A stretch of DNA of 64,000 nucleotides. Origin: Orychophragmus violaceus. Its lineage: Eukaryota; Streptophyta; Magnoliopsida; Brassicales; Brassicaceae. The translations under genes and the position numbers were made by a program. Shown here in pieces: positions 32,882-43,958 of this stretch; position 1 is the first letter of the stretch; each line of letters begins with the position of its first letter. The notes under the pieces were generated by a model that was given only the letters and a program-made list of their open reading frames with translations, did no database searches and was not told where the DNA came from. The stretch lies in contig CM058232.1 in the NCBI GenBank assembly GCA_030180135.1, positions 91,810,630-91,874,629 on the forward strand, in the 5' to 3' direction.

Positions 32882-35764
32882 CATTTTTTTTTTTTTTTGA
32901 CAACAATAATGTAAAGAAACCTAGCTATCTATTGCCCATGATGGTGGCTCCGGTCCAACATGAAAGCTCCATGACTGCCTGAGACGTGCACTCTTTGCTA
33001 GCCCATCTGCTGTCAAATTCTTTGCGCGAGATATGTGCTTGATCTTGAAGGGTAAGAAGTATCCCTTCCGTCGATCGAACTCTTCGATGTATCTTATGAA
33101 GGCAGGCCATTCTTCTGGCTCCGACACAATCTTAACCAGATCTGAACAGTCCGTTGCAAATGTGATATGAGGTTGCTGTCCCGTCTTCATACAATCCATA
33201 GCCCAGATTAGAGCCTCGAATTCCGCATGAAGTGGTGTCGGACTTTGTCTGACATTTCTTGCCCCCATCATAACATTTACTCCGCCTTCATAACAGCTAA
33301 ACCATCCCTGCCCTATAACCATTGCCCCCTCTTTCCAAGAGGCATCCACGAAGCACCATTGACCCGGGTAAGTCATCTCATTTCCCATTGACCTTAAACC
33401 CACGGACTCAATCCCAGTATGTCCTACAAACATCTGAGCCTCTTCCCATAGATTTGATTCTGTTTCTGCCATTTTGATCGTGTCTACTGGGCTCCTATCG
33501 ATCTGACCATATACCATATCATTCCTACTCTTCCAAATATACCATAGTATCCATGGGTAGCTTTCTTTATATATATCCGATGGTATTCTCCAGAAAAGAT
33601 AATCCAAATTTGCGAATAAAGATTCTGATGGGAATAAGTCCGGATTTGTTGGAATTTGTGAGAGTGCCCAGACTTGTGTATCTGGTGGGCAGCAGAATAG
33701 AACGTGATTTATCGTCTCTTCCATTACACAACGCATACATCTTGTATCACACTTAATACCTCTTGTGTTGAGATTCTTGGTTACCGATAAACATCCAGAG
33801 ATTGCTTGCCAAATAAAATGATGTATCTTCGGTAGACATTTAACTTTCCGCGAAAAGGATTGTAGTGGTTTTGTATTCGGTCCCCAGACGGGTGGTCGTT
33901 CACCAGGATCCGTGATCTCTCTTTCCGTTATATAACCAGATTTGACCGTATATCTTCCAGATTTTGTATAGTGCCATCCCAATGTGTCTGGCCGATTTAG
34001 ACGACTAAACGGAATACTCTCAATTAAACTTGCCTCCTCTGGCTCGAAAACACTCTTGATTAGCTCTGTATTCCAAGTCTGATGTTGATGATCTATCAAC
34101 TGGTCCACTGTAAGTAGTGCGGTAAATGAGTTTTGTTTTTGTATGGCTGGTCTCGGGCGATAGGCTGGTACCCAAGGATCATTCCATATTGAAATGGATG
34201 TACATGTTCCCACCCTCTTAATAAGTCCTTTGTTTACCAGAGATCTAGCTGAAGTAATACTCTTCCATCCAAAAGACGGAGAGTAAGATTTTATCGGATC
34301 CAAAGGGTTCGTATCCTAAAATATCTTCCCTCGAAATTTTTTGAGAATAAAATGTCTGGCTTTTCAATTAGCCTCCATAATTGTTTTGCTAAAAAGGCCG
34401 TGTTAGTGTCCCTGAAATCCCGAAAGCCAATGCCACCGTCTTTCTTATGTTGACAAAGTTTATCCCATGCCAACCAATGCATTCATGAATTCACGTCTCC
34501 AGATCTCCACCAGAATTGTGAAACCACACTCGTTAATTTTGTTTTCACTGTTTTTGGTAACCTGAAACATGACATGACATGATTCGGCATGGCCGTTGCT
34601 ACAGCTTTGATCATAACCTCCTTTCCTCCTTTGGATAATAATTTAGTTGTCCAACCATTAACTCTCCCCGATAATCTATCCTGTAAAAATCCGAAAATCT
34701 TCGTCTTTGATCCACTCAAACATTCTGGAATTCCTAGATACATACCCATGCCTCCCACTGTGCTAATTTCTAGAATCGCCTTCATTTCCTCCCTTACTGA
34801 ATCATCTACTTTATGTCCAAATTGAATAGACGATTTTGTAAAATTTATTTGTTGACCTGAAACCTTCTCATAACTCTTAAGTATCCTTAATATTGTGCCA
34901 CATTCTTCCTTGTTTGCCTTGCAGAAAAATAAGCTGTCATCAGCAAACAATAGATGCGAAATTGATGGGCATTTCCTTGCCACCTTTAACCCAGTTAATT
35001 GTTTCTGTCTTTCCGCTCTCTTGATATTCGCTATTAGTGCTTCCGTACACAAAATAAATAGATATGGAGACAAAGGGTCACCCTGTCGGAGGCCTCTCTC
35101 CGGAATAATACATCCATGCGGTTGGCCATTAATCAGTACCTTATATTTAACTGTGGAAATGCACTGCATTATGCGGTCTATCCATATTGCTGCAAACCCC
35201 ATTTTACCAAGTAGACTCTCAATAAATTTCCATTCTACCCGGTCATATGCTTTGCTCATATCTGTCTTGATTGCCATAAATTTCCCTTGACATGCTTTAT
35301 TTGTCCGAAGGCCATGAAACATCTCCTGTGCGATAAGTATATTATCTGAAATTAACCTTCCTGCCACAAATGCTGATTGCGTCTCCGAGATCAAACTCGG
35401 CATAAATCCCTTCAATCTTTAACATATTACCTTGGAAATGATCTTATATCCTACATTACATAGACTTATTGGTCTTAATTCCGTTATTCTTGTTGGGCGC
35501 TCCGTTTTGGGAATCAAACAAATATTTGTCATATTTATCCTTGAGTCCAAATTCCCTTCCTGGATAAACATATTAACCCATTGTGTAACCTCTTTCTTCA
35601 CAATTGGCCAAGATTGCTGAAAAAATAATGCTGTCATCCCATCCGGACCCGGTGCTTTCTCTGGATGCATCATGAACAAGGCCCTCCTAACTTCCTCCTC
35701 TGTAGCTACAGTCATAAGCTTTTCATTCATTTGATCGGTAATCGTTGTTGGAATCTCTTGTAAG
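32882..35764 (-). mobile_element. 5'-truncated L1-type LINE
   Basis: Bounded by a 15-bp target duplication AGGATTTCGAACCCC (32867-32881 and 35765-35779). A run of T at 32884-32898 is the minus-strand poly(A) tail. The endonuclease half of ORF2 is absent; the copy starts just before the RT domain. This is the usual result of incomplete target-primed reverse transcription. Confidence 0.95.
32921..35730 (-). pseudogene. LINE ORF2 remnant: RT, zinc-type linker, RNase H
   Basis: From 35730 leftwards: RT start (PGPDGMTALFFQ, RPISLCNVGYKIISK), an in-frame stop at 35419, then RT core to 34483 with RGLRQGDPLSPYLF and the catalytic FADDS. Another stop at 34483 and a frame change near 34300 follow. The last 460 codons (34303-32921) hold a cysteine-rich linker (CDTRCMRC) and a plant-LINE RNase H with FVDASWK, HAEFEAL and ATDCSD. 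ORF2 would nick DNA and copy RNA onto it; this copy cannot. Confidence 0.9.
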
Positions 35765-35779
35765 AGGATTTCGAACCCC

Positions 35780-36215
35780 TTTTTATCTATCTATTCAGAC
35801 TTTGGTTTTCTATGCAATGATGTGTTGTTTATCTGATAATATGTCTGAGTAGTAACCTAGTTAGATTTAGGAATTCTCATAGGGTTTTTATGCATGTTTA
35901 GATAACTGATTGACTAAGATTCTAAATATATTCGTTCATTGCCTAAGTTGCACTTAATACTGAATTCTGGACTGATCACCTAGGATTTAGATCTGAGACA
36001 ATTAACTTAGCACGAGAGTGTGAGTTATAATCTGAATTAATTTATTGTGAGCAGTTTGACTAGACACAAAGAGATTTGGTTTAGGATAATTGTGAACCGA
36101 AGAACTTGTTCCCAATACTTGTTTAGAACTCTAGGATCACAAGGAGATTTAGATCGCTAGGTTGCTAGATATACAAATAATATCAGCGAGAGTTGGATTG
36201 TTTATCATTGTGTTT
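35780..36215 (+). repeat. 3' LTR of B, right part
   Basis: Continues the LTR after the LINE, aligning with 20241-20440 until GTTTATCATTGTGTTT. There A2 begins. The remaining part of this LTR, seen at 20440-20715, does not appear on the other side of A2. Confidence 0.78.
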
Positions 36216-37431
36216 TGATAGGCTTCTAAGTTTTACCCTATTCTAAACTGCAAGTGAACAGCAATGTCAAAGTAGTATATAGGGCTATCGAATCCACAGG
36301 GACACTTGGTCTCAATAGAAACAGAAACGTAGAGATTAATACTAGAAATAAGCAGATGGTGAAGTAAATAAATTGCGAAGCAAGAAAGTAAACAGTAGCA
36401 GAGATTAACGGTTGAGAAGCAATAAACTAAAAGCGTCAAGCCTAGGGTATTCTCAGGAAATCAGACAAGCAGACAGTTCATTCAGCAAGGATCTAATTAA
36501 GCACAGTTCTAGAACTCAAAACACAGATATAGAATTAACCAAATTCCTTTGCGATAATTCTCTAAGCCTAAGTGCAGCAAACCAAACTTTCGTTTGCGAG
36601 AACTAACAGATTAAACTAGCATTAGTCCCAAGTTTGATATGTTCACAATTATCCTAAACCAAACTTCCGTTTGCGCAAAGTTTAATTGCCCAATTTAATT
36701 AGTTCAGATTCCTAAACCCCACTTCCGTGACGTATTTAGCAACCTAAGATCTAGATTCTAATTGATCAGGTTAGAACTAGCTTTAAGCACAATTAAATTG
36801 AAGAACAGATATAGTTATGAATCCTTAACTGAATTTGAACAAGTCTAGCAAGTCATGAAATCCTATGTGAGAAACCCTAAACTCAACTATGGATCTACTC
36901 AGATATGATTAATGAAAACATAATCAAAGAAATAATAGATTGCATATAAGAAATTAAATAGATAAAGGGGTTCGAAATCTTCTCCAAAATAAGTGAATAC
37001 AGGAAATAGATCAGCCCCAAAAGCTCTAGAAATCTCTTAGCTATTAGTATCAAAGCGTAATGTAAAGCGTAGGTAAAATAAACACCAAAAACTAGTATAT
37101 ATAGGTATAATCTCGGATGGGGCTTCTGTGTAAATACTGGAACTATCTTGGGCTTCTTTGCAAATCTTCATATCTTCATTAAACCGACGCGTACGGCCCA
37201 TCTCGCTAGTGTGTCGACCGATGCACAAGGTGTGTCGGTCGATGCATGATCAATAAATCGGACAGTGACTTAAGCTCTCGGCCAAAACGTCCCAAAAGTC
37301 CCAAAATGCTCCAAATATCTCCAATTAGCTCCAAACTTGATTAAACCTGTAAAAGACTCTAAACGAATACAAAAGACACTAAAAACACAACTATATCATG
37401 GTCTAAACTGGGTAAAAACCATGATATATCA
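36216..37431 (-). repeat. 3' LTR of A2
   Basis: Plus strand TGATAGGCTTC...ATGATATATCA. The minus-strand purine tract lies at 37432-37446. Confidence 0.93.
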
Positions 37432-37941
37432 ACTCCCCCACACTTAGCCTTTGCTTGCCCTCAAGCAAAACAGAGAACTAAAACATGGTGAAGAGGTTTG
37501 AAAACTCTTCAGAAACTCATTTCATCCTAGAAGCTACAATACTCAGATTCCCCTTAGTAAACCACTGCAAGAATCAATCACAGGATATCAAGACCACAAT
37601 GTACTTCCCCCACACTTAAGACACACTGTCCCCAGTAGTGTCCGGCGAAGGATCGGTAAAAAGAAAATAAAAATTGAAAAGGTGAAATTATGTCTGTCGG
37701 GTTACCTCTGTCGCTAAGCATCGATCGTTGCACTAAGTGCATCGACCGTTACTAGGCGATTTTTGTGTATAGTCGATCGTTGCTCAGGACCGCAACGATC
37801 GCTGCAATGCGATTCCTTTCGTGTTGTGACGATCGACACAGAAGTGCGTCGATCGTTGCACTGCGATTTAATCCGAGACCTGCAAACATAAACTCACCAG
37901 AAACAAAAACACACGTAAAATCCTAAAAAAAACACCAAAAA
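37432..37941 (-). other. 3' untranslated region of A2
   Basis: The purine tract and its hairpin are at 37432-37475; a second purine tract copy is at about 37607-37622. Motif pairs of the CGATCGTT/CGATCGAC type occupy about 37720-37865. It is shorter than in A3, with an internal deletion between the two purine tracts. Confidence 0.7.
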
Positions 37942-40683
37942 TTAAGTAGAAAAACACCAGTACCTAATGGTGGGTTGCCTCCCACCCAGCGCTTGTTTAA
38001 GGTCAATAGCTTGACCGGACGGATGAGAATTTTCAAGTACCAGGAGGTCCTGACAGAGATTTTTCTGTCTCTGTTCAAGTCTCCTCATCCAAGGTGGTGA
38101 GTAGGCTGTTGCGGAATGCTCATGTCCAAGAAAAGATGGAGTGAAACGTGCTCCAGGATCTATAACCATGGTATGATCAGGCTGCTCAAAATCTGCGTCC
38201 CTTATGGTGAATGTCTGCCCATCTATCAGTGGCTTTCGCAGCTTATCCATCTCATAGTGCAGTGGTTCATCTCCCAGATGGAGGTCTATCAAGCTGTTCC
38301 TAACATCAATCAACGCTCCTGCTGTAGCCAAAAAGGGTCTCCCAAGCAATAATGCTTCATCCGGATCACAATCATATTTCAGCACAAGGAAGTCCGTTGG
38401 AACTAAGTAGTTTCCAACTCTCACCGGAATGTCCATAAGGAGTCCTTCAGGAACTCGTATGGACTGATCAGCTAGAACAAGAGAAGTCCTAGTGGGAGTA
38501 AAATCCAGCATACCCAGCTTCTCTGCCATAGAGTAAGGCATCAAACTTCCAGCAGCTCCTAAATCACACAGAAAGCGTCTAAAACTATCCTCAAAGATAG
38601 AACAATCCAGCACAAAGACTCTAGGATCAGATAGCTTCTTCGGGACCTTAGTTAGCAGAACATCACTAATATGCTGAGGAACTATTATCACCCAGTCTTT
38701 CAGATCATCATCCAGGGGCAACATCTTGTTCAGGTACCTTTGCACACATGGATGATAAGGTGGATCATCAGAAGTTGGAATTTCTTCCAATTCTTCACCA
38801 ATCCCTTCTAATTTCTTCAGCTCTTCAATCTCTTGCCTAATCACTTCAGACACTGAGGAGTGTTGTCTAAAGATCTGCTCGTAGATCTCCTGTTGAGTAA
38901 TCTCAGAGGCTCCATTGAATAGGCGATCAAGCTCCAAATCAGCATTTATGCTATTATCATCCGACAGTTCTGTCCATTCACGCCCTGCAACGACCGACAC
39001 TAAGGGTGTGTCGATCGTTGCCATCCCGACGGGTGTATCGATCGGCACAGATGTTGCATCGATCGACGCACTGCAGCAGATTTCACCCGAGAGTTTTTCA
39101 CAAATATCCGAAAATTCCTGTTCTGTCACCAACTCAGCTGTACTTAGCTCAAATCTTTCACCTAGGTGAGATCCATCATTAATGCACACAGACCAGGCCT
39201 TAACATGAGTGTCTGCCACTCCTTTTCCCTTCAGTGAGCTGGACATCTGGTTCACCTGAGTGTCCAACTGCTTCATGTGAGTGCTCAGAGACTCAAATTT
39301 TCCATTGAGGTCTTCATAGACAGCGTCCAACTTCTTGTTGCAGTCCACAGAAATCTTGGTCTGACTCTCAATCAGTTGTTCCATCATAGCCTCCATTTTG
39401 CTCTCATGGGCTGTAGGCGCAGGAGGAGTCTGATAGGATGTAGATCCATAGGTTCTCTGAGTACCTTGTCCATAGGTCTTCTGAAAACCACCAGTCTGTC
39501 CACCATTGGAGAATCTGTTCCCCTGTTGATTACCAAATCTATTACCTTGGAAACCAGAACCTCCTATGAAATTCACATCTTCTTCCTGAGTTTCCTCCTC
39601 AGCCTGAATCACCTCTACATCTTGGGCAAAGTGGACAGCTTTCTTACTAGTCAGGAGATTGTAGACTGTGTCCAATCTGGATCTTATATTAACAATATCA
39701 GAATTCTCTACAGTTCCACCAGATTTCTTCCTCCTTTCATCCATTGTCTTGCAACTGTTGCTGCCAATCAGGTTCTCAATCAACTGCTTAGCTTGTGTAG
39801 GAGTTCTGGTGTTGAAATTAGCATTACTGGAATTATCCAGCGCAGTCTGATAAGGGAGATCTATGCCTCTGAAGAAAATACCAATCAGCTGTACTTCTGT
39901 GAATCCATGGTGTGGACAGTCACGCTGGTACTGCTTAAATCTCATCCAGGCAGTCTTCAAGGGCTCCACAGCTCCTTGGGAGAAAGTGAGTATGTCCTGT
40001 CTGGACTGATCTGAGCGCGCATCATCATAAAAGTGACGCAGGAACTCACTCTTTAAGGCTGCCCAAGTAGTATACTGACCAGGTGCCAGTTGTCTCAGCC
40101 ATGCACTAGCGTCTCCAGCAAGACTGTGCGGAAATAGCTTAAGGAACAGATAGTCCGGGCATACTCCTTCATACTTCATGCCAGTGACTATGTCTTCAAA
40201 CTTGTCAATGTGATCCATAGGCTGCTCTGCTTGAAGACCATGAAAAGCAATCTGTCTCATCAGCTGGTAGTAGATGGTCTTTACCTCAAAATCATTCCTC
40301 TCAAAAGCAGGAAGCACTAGAGCTGCTCGGTTTGCATGAAACTCATCAGGTCTGTTGTAATCAGCTAGTTTCCTCTCATGAACCACCATCTCTCTACCTT
40401 GGGCCTGTCCTTGACCCTGGTTTCGGTTCAGCTCCTGTCGCTGTTGCTCAGGAGGATCAGGGATGACATTCCCTTCAGCATCAACCCGATGCCCAGCAGC
40501 ATTGTACGGGTTGTTATCTTGGTCCCTCAGGGTACCTTCAGCATCTGGTATCAAGATCAGACGTTCTCGAACCATTCTCTCTCTCTTTTCTCTTCTGATA
40601 GTCCTCTCTAGACGTCCAAGTTCCTCTAGTCCGAGATTAAGCAAGCTCGAGTTCGGATTACTTCGAGTTTTCTGCGTTGGCAT
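37942..40683 (-). CDS. Intact gag-protease ORF of A2
   Basis: ATG at 40683 (MPTQKTRSN), the position of the ATG in A3; the open frame extends upstream through non-ATG codons. About 913 codons. Retrotrans_gag-type domain at about residues 140-285 (FPHSLAGDASAWL, FLRHFYDDARSDQSRQD). A Gly/Gln/Asn-rich linker and a helix with STHMKQLDTQV follow. Aspartic protease lies near residue 706 with LCDLGAAGSLMPYS (Athila-type DLGA) and the flap/core LLLGRPFLATAGALIDV. Motif pairs are read in frame at 38995-39070. The usual stop after the PPWMRR tail is lost, so the ORF runs on through the hairpin to 37942. The product could form particles; there is no polymerase in this element. Confidence 0.88.
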   Translation of the reverse strand: MPTQKTRSNPNSSLLNLGLEELGRLERTIRREKRERMVRERLILIPDAEGTLRDQDNNPYNAAGHRVDAEGNVIPDPPEQQRQELNRNQGQGQAQGREMVVHERKLADYNRPDEFHANRAALVLPAFERNDFEVKTIYYQLMRQIAFHGLQAEQPMDHIDKFEDIVTGMKYEGVCPDYLFLKLFPHSLAGDASAWLRQLAPGQYTTWAALKSEFLRHFYDDARSDQSRQDILTFSQGAVEPLKTAWMRFKQYQRDCPHHGFTEVQLIGIFFRGIDLPYQTALDNSSNANFNTRTPTQAKQLIENLIGSNSCKTMDERRKKSGGTVENSDIVNIRSRLDTVYNLLTSKKAVHFAQDVEVIQAEEETQEEDVNFIGGSGFQGNRFGNQQGNRFSNGGQTGGFQKTYGQGTQRTYGSTSYQTPPAPTAHESKMEAMMEQLIESQTKISVDCNKKLDAVYEDLNGKFESLSTHMKQLDTQVNQMSSSLKGKGVADTHVKAWSVCINDGSHLGERFELSTAELVTEQEFSDICEKLSGEICCSASIDATSVPIDTPVGMATIDTPLVSVVAGREWTELSDDNSINADLELDRLFNGASEITQQEIYEQIFRQHSSVSEVIRQEIEELKKLEGIGEELEEIPTSDDPPYHPCVQRYLNKMLPLDDDLKDWVIIVPQHISDVLLTKVPKKLSDPRVFVLDCSIFEDSFRRFLCDLGAAGSLMPYSMAEKLGMLDFTPTRTSLVLADQSIRVPEGLLMDIPVRVGNYLVPTDFLVLKYDCDPDEALLLGRPFLATAGALIDVRNSLIDLHLGDEPLHYEMDKLRKPLIDGQTFTIRDADFEQPDHTMVIDPGARFTPSFLGHEHSATAYSPPWMRRLEQRQKNLCQDLLVLENSHPSGQAIDLKQALGGRQPTIRYWCFST
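37969..37986 (-). other. Conserved post-coding hairpin, A2 copy
   Basis: Minus strand GGTGGG, loop AGGCAA, CCCACC. Here it lies inside the extended ORF. Confidence 0.72.
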
Positions 40684-40956
40684 AAACTGTCTGTAATCGT
40701 CCAGCAACGATCGATGCTATCAGTGCAACGATCGATTCAATCTCAGAATCGCCTAGTGACGATCGACGCAAGGGATGCAACGATCGACGCAAGGCGAAAT
40801 TCGTACCTGCGACAGAGAGAAATCAGAGAAAAAGTTAGCAAAACCAAAAAAATAAAAACGAAAAAGAACAAAAACAAAAGGAAAAATTTCTAGTAAAAAC
40901 CCTAAGTTCGGTCCTATCGAAGACTCTAAGAGTCCCCGGCAACGGCGCCAAAAACT
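40684..40956 (-). other. Leader and primer site of A2
   Basis: The minus-strand 18-mer TGGCGCCGTTGCCGGGGA is at 40933-40950. The leader then carries two motif pairs (about 40705-40795), as in A3. There is no ORF. Confidence 0.75.
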
Positions 40957-42172
40957 TGATAGGCTTCTAAGTTTTACCCTATTCTAAACTGCAAGTGAAC
41001 AACAATGTCAAAGTAGTATATAGGGCTATCGAATCCACAGGGACACTTGGTCTCAATAGAAACAGAAACGTAGAGATTAATACTAGAAATAAGCAGATGG
41101 TGAAGTAAATAAATTGCGAAGCAAGAAAGTAAACAGTAGCAGAGATTAACGGTTGAGAAGCAATAAACTAAAAGCGTCAAGCCTAGGGTATTCTCAGGAA
41201 ATCAGACAAGCAGACAGTTCATTCAGCAAGGATCTAATTAAGCACAGTTCTATAACTCAAAACACAGATATAGAATTAACCAAATTCCTTTGCGATAATT
41301 CTCTAAGCCTAAGTGCAGCAAACCAAACTTTCGTTTGCGAGAACTAACAGATTAAACTAGCATTAGTCCCAAGTTTGATATGTTCACAATTATCCTAAAC
41401 CAAACTTCCGTTTGCGCAAAGTTTAATTGCCCAATTTAATTAGTTCAGATTCCTAAACCCCACTTCCGTGACGTATTTAGCAACCTAAGATCTAGATTCT
41501 AATTGATCAGGTTAGAACTAGCTTTAAGCACAATTAAATTGAAGAACAGATATAGTTATGAATCCTTAACTGAATTTGAACAAGTCTAGCAAGTCATGAA
41601 ATCCTATGTGAGAAACCCTAAACTCAACTATGGATCTACTCAGACATGATTAATGAAAACATAATCAAAGAAATAATAGATTGCATATAAGAAATTAAAT
41701 AGATAAAGGGGTTTGAAATCTTCTCCAAAATAAGTGAATACAGGAAATAGATCAGCCCCAAAAGCTCTAGAAATCTCTTAGCTATTAGTATCAAAGCGTA
41801 ATGTAAAGCGTAGGTAAAATAAACACCAAAAACTAGTATATATAGGTATAATCTCGGATGGGGCTTCTGTGTAAATACTGGAACTATCTTGGGCTTCTTT
41901 GCAAATCTTCATATCTTCATTAAACCGACGCGTACGGCCCATCTCGCTAGTGTGTCGACCGATGCACAAGGTGTGTCGGTCGATGCATGATCAATAAATC
42001 GGACAGTGACTTAAGCTCTCGGCCAAAACGTCCCAAAAGTCCCAAAATGCTCCAAATATCTCCAATTAGCTCCAAACTTGATTAAACCTGTAAAAGACTC
42101 TAAACGAATACAAAAGACACTAAAAACACAACTATATCATGGTCTAAACTGGGTAAAAACCATGATATATCA
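40957..42172 (-). repeat. 5' LTR of A2
   Basis: 1216 bp, nearly identical to 36216-37431. The differences seen are at about 41001, 41251, 41645 and 41712. The bases beyond 42172 are those duplicated before the 3' LTR of A1. Confidence 0.93.
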
Positions 42173-43096
42173 TGTTTCTATAGTGGAATGATGCAAAGAT
42201 GGTTATCAAGGCCAGGTTGATAATAGCTTGATATAGCTATTTGCTTTATGTATCTTATGTGTTTTACATGATTTACCAAAAAACTATCAGCTTGTAAACA
42301 TTTTTTTGTTGGTAAATATATTTAACATTTCAAAAAAAAAAGTTATCGAATATGGACGAAATATGTGTGTGAATGTATCTCCAATTAATCATTAGTACTG
42401 CGGATTTCAATGACACCACCAGAATATCACATGTCACAAGTAGTTGCTGAACCATAATATTTTATTATTCACAATAACATTCATTGTCAAAGCATATATG
42501 TATGTATGTAATGTGGCTGAGTTTATAACTGTAGATCTTTCCTAGAGAACATCAGCCTCATTAGATATGGAACTTAGCTTGGATCCAAAACTGCTGATAG
42601 TTTCATCGCTTCCTATTTTGATATTTTCAAACTAAGAGGCAAGATGTTGAAGTCTTGTTTTATTAAAATTTGAAGTTCTTTCATAAAAGTTTACTAGGAT
42701 TTCCCAAGCATCTTCTGCTGCAGAACACCCTTGAACCATCTTAAATTTCTCAACATCAATTGCAGTAAAAATCTCAATGATAACTTTAAATTTTTTATTT
42801 AGATGCATCTTTCTCTGCTTATGTCTATTTATTCTTAGGTTTAGGCTATTTCTTACCTCTTCATTCAGGACAAACGGTTCTTCCTAACCGATTTCAACAG
42901 CTTTCCATGCATCCTCATCAATATCTCTAATTCTTTGTTTCATCCAAACCTTCCAGTGTCCAAAGTTATTCTCATCAAGCATCAGAGACATGTGAATCGC
43001 AACTATCTCTTTGGTAGTGTCTATCCCTTCCACAGAATCTCAACCTCTAGTGTGGAGATCATTTTCCTCTATTAGGTGACCTGCTCTGATACCAAT
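42173..43096 (-). pseudogene. Relic of a copia element: gag remains
   Basis: On the minus strand between about 43060 and 42540, broken frames give copia gag-like text: LDENNFGHWKVWMKQRI, then EDAWEILVNFYE. The primer site TGGTATCAGAGC is at about 43083-43094 beside the LTR. Many stops. From 42540 to 42173 I recognise nothing; the first 73 bp are shared with A1. Confidence 0.6.
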
Positions 43097-43663
43097 TGTA
43101 AAACCTGGTGAACACAATAATCAAATACCAGTTGCAATTCCTCAGAAAACGTTACACTTTATTATAAATCAATTAAACACTTTAACAAGCTGTTTAATCA
43201 GTTTTACACACAACCTTGAATAGGCTTATCACTAGCAGATTCCTAAACTACCCAAACCACACACAGCAGCAGCAGTGTAATCCCTAGATAACTAAGCAAA
43301 CTCTCAAGATGATTTGCCTCAAAGATCCACACACTTAGCACAATCATTCTCTTCCTAAAAGCCCCCAAAACCCTAGACTATATGAACATCCTATATATTT
43401 GCCTTCAACAATCTGTTAGGCATATCTTCTTGTAGATAACTCCAAATCACAATCCGTTGTTATCTTTAATCTTCATGATATTCTTTAAGCTGCTTCCTAG
43501 CTCCACTCCTGTTATGCCACATCAGCTGCTATTTCTACTCGGGCTACTCCTTAGCTCCACTCTTTTTGCGCTACGTCTCCTTACATCCACTTGTTAACTT
43601 CCTTGTCCCGAACCTTGCACATTCGTCATTTCTGTGTAACACAACATCCTTTGTGTGCTAACA
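43097..43663 (-). repeat. 5' LTR of the copia relic
   Basis: 567 bp, plus strand TGTAAAACC...GCTAACA, next to the primer site on the inner side. The partner LTR is not found. Confidence 0.65.
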
Positions 43664-43958
43664 ATCTCTCCTTTTTGTCTGAATGTGACATCTCAAGCAA
43701 CCTGTGATCATGACTAGAAATAAAAGTACATATACCACACACTTGTTTGAAAGAAGAAATTCATATTACTTCAACTTGGATAAGTTCCAACATTCCACAA
43801 AACAACGTTCCAAAAATTATCCCATGTAGCTTAAGTAGAATAAATCCTACATCCGAAAAGAGATAATGGAAATATTGATTCTAATCCGATCAGATTAAAA
43901 ACAAAATAAAAATAGAATCAACATATTTTCTCCCCCAATCTACAGGCTACTTATAGCT
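43664..43958. other. Non-coding spacer
   Basis: AT-rich DNA between the copia LTR and the stop of the spliced ORF. I see nothing in it beyond what could be that ORF's 3' untranslated region. Confidence 0.5.

Larger units (their letters stand above)
20241..36215 (+). mobile_element. Older Athila-like element B, interrupted and rearranged
   Basis: The remnant begins inside a 5' LTR (20241-20715). It continues through the primer site, decayed gag-protease, an ATHILA-type ORF and a 3' untranslated region to a 3' LTR that starts at 32424 and is lost beyond 36215. No RT, RNase H or integrase is present between protease and the ATHILA ORF. The two LTR remnants differ by many substitutions and indels, so B is the oldest of the Athila-like copies here. 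C and a LINE are nested in it. Confidence 0.8.
36216..42172 (-). mobile_element. Young Athila-like gag-protease-only element A2
   Basis: Two 1216-bp LTRs (36216-37431 and 40957-42172) with about 4 differences between them. TGTTT is present on both sides (36211-36215 and 42173-42177). The interior of 3.5 kb holds a primer site, a leader, one long intact ORF, the post-coding hairpin and a purine tract, but no RT, RNase H or integrase. The outer contexts do not match: the left is a B LTR, the right is other DNA. So TGTTT may be a true duplication in a rearranged site, or a coincidence. Confidence 0.93.

Noticed and set aside
34589..35290. Plus-strand ORFs opposite the LINE reverse transcriptase
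   Set aside because: Antisense shadows of the RT coding frame.
36211..42177. Treating TGTTT as a simple, proven target duplication of A2
   Set aside because: The two outer flanks do not form one continuous locus, so it is reported with that caveat.
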